NCBI RefSeq assembly: GCF_011046485.1
Contig: NZ_CP049256.1
Coordinates: 2,108,001 to 2,172,000 of the forward strand
Source: Microbacterium sp. 4R-513
GTDB taxonomy: Bacteria; Actinomycetota; Actinomycetes; Actinomycetales; Microbacteriaceae
DNA: 64,000 bases
Direction of reading: 5' to 3'
Below, in pieces: positions 54,757 to 62,272 of this stretch; the first letter of the stretch is position 1; each line of letters opens with the position of its first letter. Below the pieces are notes generated by a model. The model was not told the DNA's origin. It ran no database searches and saw nothing but the letters and a program-made list of their open reading frames with translations. The translations under genes were made by a program, and so were the position numbers.

Positions 54757-54942
54757 TCAGGTCGTGTGCAGGATCTCGCAGTCAGTCCCCGGGGACAGGA
54801 TCGTCTCGTGCCCGTCGTCGTATCGCACGACGAGCAGCGGATCGTCTTCGTGTCCGCGGATCTCGATGACCTCGCCGGTCCGCTCCACCATTCCGACCGC
54901 TCGCCCGTGGATGAGCACGCGGTCGCCGACGCTGGCTCGCAT
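54757..54942 (-). CDS. DUF1918 family protein
   Basis: 61 residues. ATG 54942 has AGGAGGTG upstream and gives the canonical start MRASVGDRVLIHGRAVG. VERTGEVIEIRG and LLVVRYDDGHETILSPG complete a small SH3-like barrel. Common in actinobacteria; role unknown. Confidence 0.9.
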   Translation of the reverse strand: MRASVGDRVLIHGRAVGMVERTGEVIEIRGHEDDPLLVVRYDDGHETILSPGTDCEILHTT

Positions 54943-55024
54943 GGCGCACCTCCTGCGCGTCACGCTACGCCGCGGGGGCGCACCGCCAAAAGGGGGAGAG
55001 GCGAGAACCGTTGCGCGAGAGGGA

Positions 55025-55264
55025 CTAGAGGCGCGCCCCGTCGTCGTCCTGGTCGTACAGATCGGGTGTGCGCCCTCGCTGCGACTCGTACGCGATGATC
55101 CAGCCGAGAGCGACGACGGCCGCGATCACCAGGCCGAGCCAGATGCTGCCGAGGACGAGCCCGATGATCGCGCCGACGATAAGCATGATGATCGAGCCGA
55201 CGATCCAGCCCACGCGGCCCTTGGGCCAGCCCCGTCCGGATCCCCCGGCACCCGATTGCGTCAT
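55025..55264 (-). CDS. Small membrane protein with charged tail
   Basis: 79 residues, ATG 6 bases after TAGGCT (leaderless). Gly-rich N-terminus, two helices (GWIVGSIIMLIVGAIIGLVL and LGLVIAAVVALGWIIAY), and an acidic C-terminus ending DLYDQDDDGARL. Family not recognised. Confidence 0.75.
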   Translation of the reverse strand: MTQSGAGGSGRGWPKGRVGWIVGSIIMLIVGAIIGLVLGSIWLGLVIAAVVALGWIIAYESQRGRTPDLYDQDDDGARL

Positions 55265-55345
55265 GGCGTCAGCCTAGGGGCGGCCGCGCGGCGGGGGACA
55301 GCCGGACCCGCGGCATCCACCCCTTCCGGAGGAGGGAAGCGCCGT

Positions 55346-55762
55346 CTATTGCTGCGGCGCGTTGAGCGACACCATCCAGTCGACGCCGAACTTGTCGGTG
55401 AGCATGCCGAACTTGCCGCCCCACGGCGGGGTGTCGTACGGCATCGTGACGTTGCCGCCGGCGGAGAGGGCGTCCCAGTAGCCCTGGAGCTGTGCCTCGT
55501 CTTCGCCGCTCACCGAGACGGCGACCCCCGCGGGCGCCTCGTAGGGCATGCGGTCCGGCGTGTCGGAGGCCATGAGGACGAAGCCGTCGGGGCTCGTGAG
55601 CTGCGAATGCATGACGAGGTCGTTCTCGGCCGGGTCTTCGACCATGCCGGGGAAGTCCCCGAACGTCGAGATCTGAAGGTCGCCGCCGAAGACGCTCCGA
55701 TAGAACTCGATCGCTTCGCGGGCGTTGTTCTTGAACGAGAGGTAGGGGTTCAGGATGGGCAT
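55346..55762 (-). CDS. PhnB-like VOC protein
   Basis: 138 residues. ATG 55762 with AGGAGA upstream. MPILNPYLSFKNNAREAIEF and YRSVFGGDLQISTFGDFPG start the PhnB/glyoxalase fold; MPYDTPPWGGKFGMLTDKFG and VDWMVSL end it, as in the 3-demethylubiquinone-9-methyltransferase-like group. Binding or catalytic role unknown. Confidence 0.9.
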   Translation of the reverse strand: MPILNPYLSFKNNAREAIEFYRSVFGGDLQISTFGDFPGMVEDPAENDLVMHSQLTSPDGFVLMASDTPDRMPYEAPAGVAVSVSGEDEAQLQGYWDALSAGGNVTMPYDTPPWGGKFGMLTDKFGVDWMVSLNAPQQ

Positions 55763-55878
55763 GCCGATCTCCTGGGGTGTGTCGGGTGGGATGGATGCCG
55801 CGACCGGCCCGCGGCGCCACCCAGTGTCCTCGGGGCCTCCGACATCTGCAAGAGCACCGAGGCGAGGCGCGCCGTGGA

Positions 55879-56265
55879 TCAGGACGCGGCGGCCGCGGCA
55901 TCCTTCCCCGCCGCCCAGTCCAGCGCGACGGGAAGCTCCGAGAGCTTGAATCGACGGAGCTCGGCAGACGAGAGCGACCCCAGTCCTTTGACGAGCTCGC
56001 CCAGGATCCGGTGGTCGGTGACGAGCGCGACGCGTCCCCAGCTGTGCTCGGGCTTGCCCTCGAGCAGCATGTCCTGCCACAGCGCGCTGAGCGAGTAGCG
56101 CGAGAACTCCGCGCCCAGCACATAGACGAGATTGACCTTCTTGCCCTTCGCGATCCAGGCGTCGATCGCGGGGTCGAGCACCTTCCGGTAGTCGGCGGCG
56201 TCGACGGTTCCCACGGCACGGAAGCCCAGCACACCCTCGGGCAGGTCAGGGAGCGGCTCGATCAT
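55879..56265 (-). CDS. SpoIIAA-like STAS/SEC14 domain protein
   Basis: 128 residues. ATG 6 bases after CAGGAT (leaderless). GVLGFRAVGTVDAADYRKVLDPAID, VNLVYVLGAEFSRYSL and WGRVALVTDHRILGELV match the SpoIIAA-like family. Single-domain proteins of this type have been linked to membrane or lipid binding; no partner is visible here. Confidence 0.85.
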   Translation of the reverse strand: MIEPLPDLPEGVLGFRAVGTVDAADYRKVLDPAIDAWIAKGKKVNLVYVLGAEFSRYSLSALWQDMLLEGKPEHSWGRVALVTDHRILGELVKGLGSLSSAELRRFKLSELPVALDWAAGKDAAAAAS

Positions 56266-56310
56266 GCCCTCATCCTGGCCCCCGGGATCGCCGGCCGAAA
56301 GGTGGTTGAC

Positions 56311-57309
56311 TCAGCGTTCCCGATGGTCCTCGGGGTGCAGCCGCGGCCCCCGGCGCGCTTCGCGCACGCCCGACGCGCCGATCAGGCGGATGACCCGCTG
56401 GCGGTGACCCTTCCACGGCGCGAGGAGCTCCAGCATCCCGTCGTCGTCCGTCCGCGCGCCGGTGAGGGCGAAGCCGACCTCGTGGGCCAGGTGGTAGTCG
56501 CCGACGCTCACGGCGTCGGCATCGCCGAAGGCGCGGATGCGCGTCTCGGCGCTCGTCCACGGTCCGACGCCCCGCAGACTCGTGAGGATGCGCTCGTGCG
56601 CATCGCCATCGGGCGCCTCGGCGATGACCCGCAGGAGCGACTCACCCCGGCGCGCGCACTCGACCACGGCGCGCGACTGCGGCGGCTCGAGCCCCGCGCG
56701 GTGCCAGGCCCACGACGGGATGCGCCGCCATTCCTCGACGGTCGGCGGAGCGAACATCGGGCGCGGCGTCGGACCGGGCGCCCGCACGCCGAACCACGAG
56801 ACGATGCGCCGCCACGCGCCGAACGCCTGCATGCCGGTGACCTTCTGCTCGAAGATCGCGCTGGCGAGGGCGTCGAAGAAGAGGTCGGTGCGGCTGAGCC
56901 GAAGCCCCGGGTTGAGATGGTGCGCATCGGCGATGAGCGGATGCCGCGCCGCGTCGAATCCGGTCGGGTCGTCGCCCGCCCCGCACAGCGCCGGCAGCTG
57001 CGCGAGCGCCCAGCCGGCACCCGGCCCCCACGCGGCGCCCTTCACCACGCCGGGCGAGGTCTCGCGGAGCGCGAGCGTCGCGACGCCGTCCGGCGTGCGG
57101 CTCGCCCTCCAGATGACGGCGGCATCGGTCGTCATGGTCGGGTCGCCCGCGCCGCGCCGCTGGTACAGCACGGTGCGACGGAGGTCGAGCGGATGGGTCG
57201 GTCGGTACTCAGTCTCGATCGGCCGGCCATGGTCGGGCCGGGGATCGCGGGGTCGCTGTCTCGCCGGCGCGCCCGAGGCGGCGCGGATGCGCGACAGCGA
57301 GGTGGTCAT
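56311..57309 (-). CDS. AlkA-like DNA-3-methyladenine glycosylase
   Basis: 332 residues. ATG 57309 is 6 bases after TAGGGT (leaderless). N-terminal ~100 residues (TEYRPTHPLDLRRTVLYQRR) are the domain often fused in actinobacterial members. FFDALASAIFEQKVTGMQAFGAWRRIV starts the HhH-GPD core; ILTSLRGVGPWTSAETRIRAFGDADAVSVGDYHL is the helix-hairpin-helix, Gly/Pro loop and catalytic Asp. Removes alkylated bases from DNA in base-excision repair. Confidence 0.9.
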   Translation of the reverse strand: MTTSLSRIRAASGAPARQRPRDPRPDHGRPIETEYRPTHPLDLRRTVLYQRRGAGDPTMTTDAAVIWRASRTPDGVATLALRETSPGVVKGAAWGPGAGWALAQLPALCGAGDDPTGFDAARHPLIADAHHLNPGLRLSRTDLFFDALASAIFEQKVTGMQAFGAWRRIVSWFGVRAPGPTPRPMFAPPTVEEWRRIPSWAWHRAGLEPPQSRAVVECARRGESLLRVIAEAPDGDAHERILTSLRGVGPWTSAETRIRAFGDADAVSVGDYHLAHEVGFALTGARTDDDGMLELLAPWKGHRQRVIRLIGASGVREARRGPRLHPEDHRER

Positions 57310-57462
57310 GGGCTCACCCTACGCGCCTGCCCCCGACATCCTGGTGCCGTCCGCACGACCGATCGACGACACGCCGTGGCGAGGCCGCCGGGGCCCGGCG
57401 CGCCGCCCGCAGACCGTGCGAACGGCACGAGCGGGGACGCCGGACGGCGGGCGGTGCGAGTG

Positions 57463-58197
57463 TCAGAAGCGGTCGGGAGACGGCGTGCCGTGCCCGTACC
57501 GGATGACGACGTCGGCGTGCCGGTCGAAGCGGTAGCCGACCCCGCGCACGGTGCGCACGATGTCTTCATAGCGACCGAGCTTGGCGCGCAGGCGGCGCAC
57601 GTGCACGTCGATCGTGCGCTCCCCGGGAGCCTCTTCGTCGCCCGCGTGCCACAGCGACGACACGAGCTCGGTGCGCTCGATCGTGCGGCCCTCCCGCAGC
57701 ACGAGGTACTGCAGCAGCTCGAACTCCTTGAAGGTGAACGCAGCCGACTCGCCCTCGATGAGCACGCGCTTGCGCGAGATGTCGACGACGACCCCGCCGG
57801 GGGCGCGGTCCTCTTCCTCTGTCTCATCCTGCTTCGTGCGTGCGATCGCCGAGGGCTCGTGCAGCGCGAGGCGGACGACGTCGACGTCGCGGCCCCCGGA
57901 GCCGACCGGCGCGAGAGCCACGGTCGCGTAGGTCTCGGCGTTGGGCGCCAGCTCCGAGATCGTCCGGCGGAGCGCCTCGACGATCGTGCCGAGCGAGACG
58001 CCGGCGGCGGCGGCCTTCGCCTCGTCGAGACCGACGTAGAGGGCGAAGCCTCGGGGCGCCGTCCCGGGCGGCAGGGCCCGCTGTGCGGGAGCCTCGGCGG
58101 CGGGAGCCGGCTCGGGCGAGACGGTGGGGACGGGGGCGGTCACGGCGCGGAGGTGGCGGACGGGGGCGGTGCGCTCGAGAAGGGCGGTGTTCGACAT
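57463..58197 (-). CDS. Winged-helix (OmpR/PhoB-type) DNA-binding protein without receiver domain
   Basis: 244 residues from ATG 58197. Pro/Ala-rich N-terminus (~1-55), a small alpha/beta region (FALYVGLDEAKAAAAGVSLGTIV), then an OmpR-type winged helix: FTFKEFELLQYLVLREGRTIERTELVSSLW, ERTIDVHVRRLRAKLG and IVRTVRGVGYRFD. There is no phosphoacceptor domain, so it is not a classical response regulator. Targets unknown. Confidence 0.88.
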   Translation of the reverse strand: MSNTALLERTAPVRHLRAVTAPVPTVSPEPAPAAEAPAQRALPPGTAPRGFALYVGLDEAKAAAAGVSLGTIVEALRRTISELAPNAETYATVALAPVGSGGRDVDVVRLALHEPSAIARTKQDETEEEDRAPGGVVVDISRKRVLIEGESAAFTFKEFELLQYLVLREGRTIERTELVSSLWHAGDEEAPGERTIDVHVRRLRAKLGRYEDIVRTVRGVGYRFDRHADVVIRYGHGTPSPDRF

Positions 58198-58659
58198 GAT
58201 GATGAAAGTCCTTGGGGGTGTCCGGCGGAGCCGGTGGGTGCGTTGCGATTCGGCCGAGACGGCCGGGCCCATGAGAAGGGCGATGTGCGAGGCATCCGGA
58301 GTCGCGCTCATGGCGCTCTCTCGGGCCTCGGGGACTCTTCGCGCGCGATTCAGATCAAGCGGCGCGAGAGTCGGCTGGTGTCACCGATTTAGCGGCACAT
58401 TCGACAACACATGGCAACGCGGCCGGCCATCATCATGCCGGCAGTCCCGTTCGCCTCCAAGGCGGACAGAGAGCGTGCGTTGTCAGTCATGCGCCGATTA
58501 TGTCCGAGTGCGTCGGAATGTGTCAAATCGCACGGATGGCGGGCCTCGACGATGACGAAATATGACACTTTGCTCAGTCAGGCGAAAGAGGACCCTCCTG
58601 CCGCCTTCGCGTCCGCCGAACACCCGCGCTCATTCGGCGCCGGCTCCGTGCAGCGGGCG
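58198..58659. other. Intergenic region upstream of the winged-helix and GNAT genes
   Basis: About 460 bases with no gene I can support. It is less GC-rich than its surroundings (CGATTTAGCGG, CAAATCG, ACGAAATATGACAC) and must hold the promoter of the winged-helix gene. The words TGTCAAAT and ATGACACT recur with GACAACAC and CGTTGTCA, possibly regulator half-sites, but I see no clear palindrome. Confidence 0.4.
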
Positions 58660-58671
58660 TACCCTTTCGGG

Positions 58672-58971
58672 GTGACCCAGCTGACCTTCGCACACGAGCC
58701 GGATGCCTCGCGGTACACGCTCTCCCAGGGGTCGGACCTCGTGAGCGTCCTCGACTACCGCGACGACGGGCGCAGCGTCGCCATGACCCGCGCCTACACC
58801 GTCCCCACCTTCCGCGGGCACGGCTACGCCGGAGAGGTCGTCGATCGGGCCGTCGCCGAGCTCGAGGCGAAGGGCGACCGCTCGGTCATCCCGGTGTGCT
58901 GGTACGTCGCGGACTGGTTCGCCGCCCACCCCGAGCGCTCGGCGATTCTTCAGCACCGCCGCTCGGCGTAG
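58672..58971 (+). CDS. GNAT-like N-acetyltransferase domain protein (YjdJ type)
   Basis: 99 residues. GTG is exactly 6 bases after TACCCT, which fixes the start. SRYTLSQGSDLVSVLDYRDDG, MTRAYTVPTFRGHGYAGEVVDRAVAELE (acetyl-CoA loop R-G-x-G-x-A type) and VIPVCWYVADWFAAHPE are those of the short GNAT family. Acceptor unknown. Confidence 0.9.
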   Translation: MTQLTFAHEPDASRYTLSQGSDLVSVLDYRDDGRSVAMTRAYTVPTFRGHGYAGEVVDRAVAELEAKGDRSVIPVCWYVADWFAAHPERSAILQHRRSA

Positions 58972-59003
58972 CATCCGGGCCGGGCGCCGCGTACGCTGAC
59001 GCC

Positions 59004-59447
59004 GTGGACATCGAGTCGGTCTTCACCGCCATCGCCGTCGGCTTCGAGGTCGTCGGCGCCGCTGTCATGGTCGTCGGCTTCATCATGGCGGTGGTGCTCG
59101 GCATCCGCTCCCTCTCACGCGGCGAAGGTGCGCACGCCGCCTACACGGCGTTGCGCACGACCCTCGGCGCCGCGATCCTGCTGGGCCTCGAGGTGCTCGT
59201 CGCCGCCGACCTCGTCCGCACGATCACCTCCAAGCCCTCGCTCGAGGATGCCCTGATCCTCGGCATCATCGTCATCATCCGGACGATCCTCTCGATCTCG
59301 ATCCAAATCGAGATCGACGGCGTCGCGCCGTGGCGGCGTGCCCTCCTGACGAACGGCGGCCAGCTGCTCGGGCAGGCTGTCGCTCGGGATCGGGATGCCG
59401 CGGCCCGCGCCGCCGCTCCGCCCGACCCGTCCGCTCGGCCGTCCTGA
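59004..59447 (+). CDS. DUF1622 membrane protein
   Basis: 147 residues. GTG exactly 6 bases after TACGCT (leaderless). Three helices: VGFEVVGAAVMVVGFIMAVVLG, LGAAILLGLEVLVAADLVRTI and ALILGIIVIIRTILSISIQIEI; the E-V-L-V-A-x-D segment is a mark of DUF1622. A hydrophilic tail follows. Function unknown. Confidence 0.9.
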   Translation: MDIESVFTAIAVGFEVVGAAVMVVGFIMAVVLGIRSLSRGEGAHAAYTALRTTLGAAILLGLEVLVAADLVRTITSKPSLEDALILGIIVIIRTILSISIQIEIDGVAPWRRALLTNGGQLLGQAVARDRDAAARAAAPPDPSARPS

Positions 59448-59547
59448 CCCGACCCCGGCCCCGCCGTAGCCCCCGGGTCGGCGATCGTCAACCCCATGCG
59501 GGGCGGCCCGGCCCGGGTGAGGCTGGGATCGTCGAGAGGAGCGGGCG

Positions 59548-59827
59548 ATGCGCGAAGAGAAGCGGGATCTTCCCGAAGGTGTGATCAACGCCGACCCGGC
59601 CGGGGGGCTGGGAGAGCGCTCAGTCGGCCGACGGCGAGACCGCCGAGGAGTCGGACATGCAGCACGACGCTGCGATCACGGACGGCTGGGTGTCCGGCAT
59701 CCCGCAGGCGAAGAACGCCGCGGGGACGGGCGGCGGAACGGACGTGGGACAGGTCGAGGGGGACGTTCCGACGCAGGGGGCGGACCCCGATCTGGCGGCG
59801 GACGCGGACACGGAAGAGGAGCAGTGA
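59548..59827 (+). CDS. Small acidic hypothetical protein, frame broken once
   Basis: ATG with GAGGAG upstream. REEKRDLPEGVINADPAGG is followed by a run of six G (59602-59607). With five G the frame continues as WESAQSADGETAEESDMQHD, AAITDGWVSGIPQAKNAAG ... DADTEEEQ to TGA 59825-59827, a plausible 92-residue acidic protein ending one base before the next ATG. In the frame as written the product is Arg-rich nonsense. Family not recognised; likely disordered. Confidence 0.6.
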
Positions 59828-59828
59828 C

Positions 59829-60500
59829 ATGTCGACCACGGGCAACGAGAACGAGCAGCCGGGTGTGAACTACCCCGATCGCAACGACGCCGACGGCGCA
59901 GCAGGCACCCCCGCGGGCGGTGAGCCCGTGCGCGGCGACCAGCGCAGCATGGAAGGCGAGAACGCCGAGGTGCCCGTGCAGCGTGAAGTGGAGAACCCCG
60001 AGCAGGCGGCCGGCGTGCCCGGTGCCGGCGCCGCGGAAGAGGGCTGGAGCGGGTCGTTCCCGCCCCCGAGCGACGAGCCCACGCATCAGGCGGTCGGGGT
60101 CGGCGTGATCGACGACGACACGACCGATCCGCAGGCGGCCGGCGGCACGCCCGGTGGTCAGTCGCAGAGCGGCCAGGACGGCCCTACCTACGGCGGTCAG
60201 GCCGAGGGCGGTCATCAGGGTCAGGACGGCGGTCGCGAGACCATGACCGTCGGCGAGGCTCAGAGGCAGGGCGCGCTCGGCACCGAGCAGGAGCAGAACC
60301 TCCCCGCCATGTCGCAGAACAACGCCAACGACGTCGAGAAGATCTCGGGGATCGTGGTGCAGACCCGCGACGACATCGCTTCCACGCAGCCCGAGCGCGT
60401 CTACGACGTGCTCAAGCAGCGGCTCGAGCAGTCCGGCATCGACCTGCCCGACGGGGAGATCCAGGAGCTCGCGCGCCAGATCACGACGGGCGACGCGTAA
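59829..60500 (+). CDS. Disordered Gly/Gln/Glu-rich hypothetical protein
   Basis: 223 residues, ATG one base after the preceding stop. Residues 1-150 are low-complexity (NENEQPGVNYPDRNDADG, GGTPGGQSQSGQDG) without hydrophobic core. The last ~65 residues (NANDVEKISGIVVQTRDDIAS, PERVYDVLKQRLEQSGIDLP, ELARQITTG) look folded and helical. No family recognised; coupling to the acidic protein upstream suggests they work together. Confidence 0.75.
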   Translation: MSTTGNENEQPGVNYPDRNDADGAAGTPAGGEPVRGDQRSMEGENAEVPVQREVENPEQAAGVPGAGAAEEGWSGSFPPPSDEPTHQAVGVGVIDDDTTDPQAAGGTPGGQSQSGQDGPTYGGQAEGGHQGQDGGRETMTVGEAQRQGALGTEQEQNLPAMSQNNANDVEKISGIVVQTRDDIASTQPERVYDVLKQRLEQSGIDLPDGEIQELARQITTGDA

Positions 60501-60567
60501 CCCGCGGCATCCATCACGGTCGCTTCGTGATCAGCTGGACGCTGATCAGGAAGGGGCCACGGACCGA

Positions 60568-60777
60568 TCAGGCGACCGCGCAGGCCGCCTCGAAGCACGA
60601 GGCCACGCCGATCGGCCGGGGCCACGGAGCCACCTGACGCGGAGCCCGCGCCGGCGCTCGGTGCTCGGCGAGGTAGGCCTTGCGCTCGCGGATCGCGGCG
60701 AGGACGGCTCGCTCGCGCTCGCGGAATGCCGACTCGTGACGGAACTGCGTTTCTGCGCCATGGACGATCGAGAGCAT
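60568..60777 (-). CDS. Small hypothetical protein
   Basis: 69 residues. ATG 60777 has a clear GGAGGAATC upstream. Arg/Glu-rich helix (ESAFRERERAVLAAIRERKAYL), then RAPARAPRQVAPWPRP and a Cys-containing hydrophobic end. Family not recognised; the ribosome binding site is the main support. Confidence 0.6.
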   Translation of the reverse strand: MLSIVHGAETQFRHESAFRERERAVLAAIRERKAYLAEHRAPARAPRQVAPWPRPIGVASCFEAACAVA

Positions 60778-60895
60778 GATTCCTCCGTTGGTTCCGATGT
60801 CTGAAACCTACGCGCGGGTTACGACATTGCCGGGCGGGCCGAAGCTGGCAGGAATCGCGCGATCTGCGGCCATCCGAGCGCGTTACAGTGGCGCC

Positions 60896-61324
60896 GTGAG
60901 CGACTACCAGGTGCTGGAGATGGGCGGCCTCGACGAGTGGCGGGAGCACTACGGCGGCTTCCGACCGACGACCTCGCGGGACGGCCGGCGCGTCGTCGAC
61001 CACGAGCTGGCGATGCAGTACATCGGGCTCACGGCGAACGCCTTCGAGCCGGGTGAGCAGGCGGGCTACTGGCACGCCCACGCGAAGATCGAGGAGCTCT
61101 ACGTCTTCCTCCAGGGCCGCGGCCAGATGGGACTCGACGACGACGTCGTCGACGTCGGTCCCGGCACGGTCGTCCGCGTCGGACAGGGCGTCTGGCGGAC
61201 GTGGCGCTGCCTGCCCGACAGCCCCGAGGAGCTCCGCTGGCTGTGCATCCGCGCCGGCGGCTACGCGCTTCCGGAGTTCCCCGACGACAGCGAGCGCGAC
61301 GAGCACCGGCCCTCACCCTGGTGA
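60896..61324 (+). CDS. Cupin-domain protein
   Basis: 142 residues. GTG exactly 6 bases after TACAGT (leaderless). GYWHAHAKIEELYVFLQGRGQMGLDD is cupin motif 1 (H-x-H ... E), and DVGPGTVVRVGQGVWRTWRC motif 2. Binds a metal and a small ligand or sugar; activity unknown. Confidence 0.88.
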   Translation: MSDYQVLEMGGLDEWREHYGGFRPTTSRDGRRVVDHELAMQYIGLTANAFEPGEQAGYWHAHAKIEELYVFLQGRGQMGLDDDVVDVGPGTVVRVGQGVWRTWRCLPDSPEELRWLCIRAGGYALPEFPDDSERDEHRPSPW

Positions 61325-61343
61325 GCCGCTCCTGAGCCGCGAC

Positions 61344-62087
61344 TCACGTCCGCTCGGCGAACCGGACGATGAGCTCGGCGGCGGGCGCGGCATCCCGGAT
61401 CATCGTCTCGTGGCCGTGCTCCGGGATCTCGGCGAGGGTCGCATCGGGGAGCAGCCTCACGACCTCCTGGCACCATTCGAGCGGCGCCACCCGGTCGTCG
61501 TCGCCCCGCAGCACGAGGACGGGCGCGTGGACGCGGGGGAACGCCTCTTCCGGGCGGTGCACGAGCATCGCGCGCATCTTCGTGCGCACGTTCGGTCCCG
61601 CCCGGAGGTACTCGCGGGCGCCCCGGGACCACACGACAGGGCTTTCGATCGCGATGTCGCGCAGCAGCCTCCCGAGCTGGGCGGATGCCGTCCGGGCCCG
61701 CGGATCGACGGTGGGGCCCGCGAGCACGAGACGACGAACGGACGACGGATGCCTCGCCCCCACCTCGACGGCGATCTGAGCGCCCATCGAGTGCCCGATG
61801 ATCGTCACGTCGGGGTGGTCGTGCTCGCGCAGATACGCCGAGACGACGTCGGCGTTGCGCTCCACCGTGAGGGTGCGCGGCGGCTCGGGCGCCTCGCCGT
61901 AACCCGGCAGGTCGATCGCCACCACCCGGCCGTGATGGCCCAGGCGCTGCGTGAGGTCAGAGAAGACGCTCCGGCCCATGCCGATCCCGTGCACGAGCAC
62001 GAAGGTGCGCGGTCCGTCCCCCGTGCGCTCCGCGACGATCGTCGCGCCGCGCCACGTGAAGCGCGCGACGTGTCCGGGGGAGACCAT
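61344..62087 (-). CDS. Alpha/beta hydrolase
   Basis: 247 residues. ATG 6 bases after TAGCGT (leaderless). FVLVHGIGMGRSVF is the oxyanion-hole strand, TIIGHSMGAQIAVEVGA the nucleophile elbow (Ser), LVLRGDDDRVAPLEW the Asp and IPEHGHETMIRD the His. Esterase or related; substrate unknown. Confidence 0.92.
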   Translation of the reverse strand: MVSPGHVARFTWRGATIVAERTGDGPRTFVLVHGIGMGRSVFSDLTQRLGHHGRVVAIDLPGYGEAPEPPRTLTVERNADVVSAYLREHDHPDVTIIGHSMGAQIAVEVGARHPSSVRRLVLAGPTVDPRARTASAQLGRLLRDIAIESPVVWSRGAREYLRAGPNVRTKMRAMLVHRPEEAFPRVHAPVLVLRGDDDRVAPLEWCQEVVRLLPDATLAEIPEHGHETMIRDAAPAAELIVRFAERT

Positions 62088-62177
62088 CCCTCGACGCTAC
62101 CCGAGCGATGAGGACGCATTTGTTGGGTTTGACCACGAAACTCTTGCGCCCCGGCGGAAGGTGTGCGTAGCATGCTG

Positions 62178-62203
62178 TCGAAGCGCTTCGCGAAGCGCTT
62201 CGA
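62178..62203. promoter_or_regulatory. Double operator upstream of the second LacI gene
   Basis: A perfect 26-bp palindrome made of two adjacent copies of CGAAGCGCTTCG (62179-62190 and 62191-62202) flanked by T and A. The same word is upstream of the sugar-binding protein at 63353, so this is probably the autoregulatory site of the repressor encoded next. Confidence 0.8.
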
Positions 62204-62272
62204 CTCCCGGCTCGATCGGGAGTCGCAGCCGAGTTGCGGCGATGGCAGCCGCACGGAAACGACGGAGTCGAC

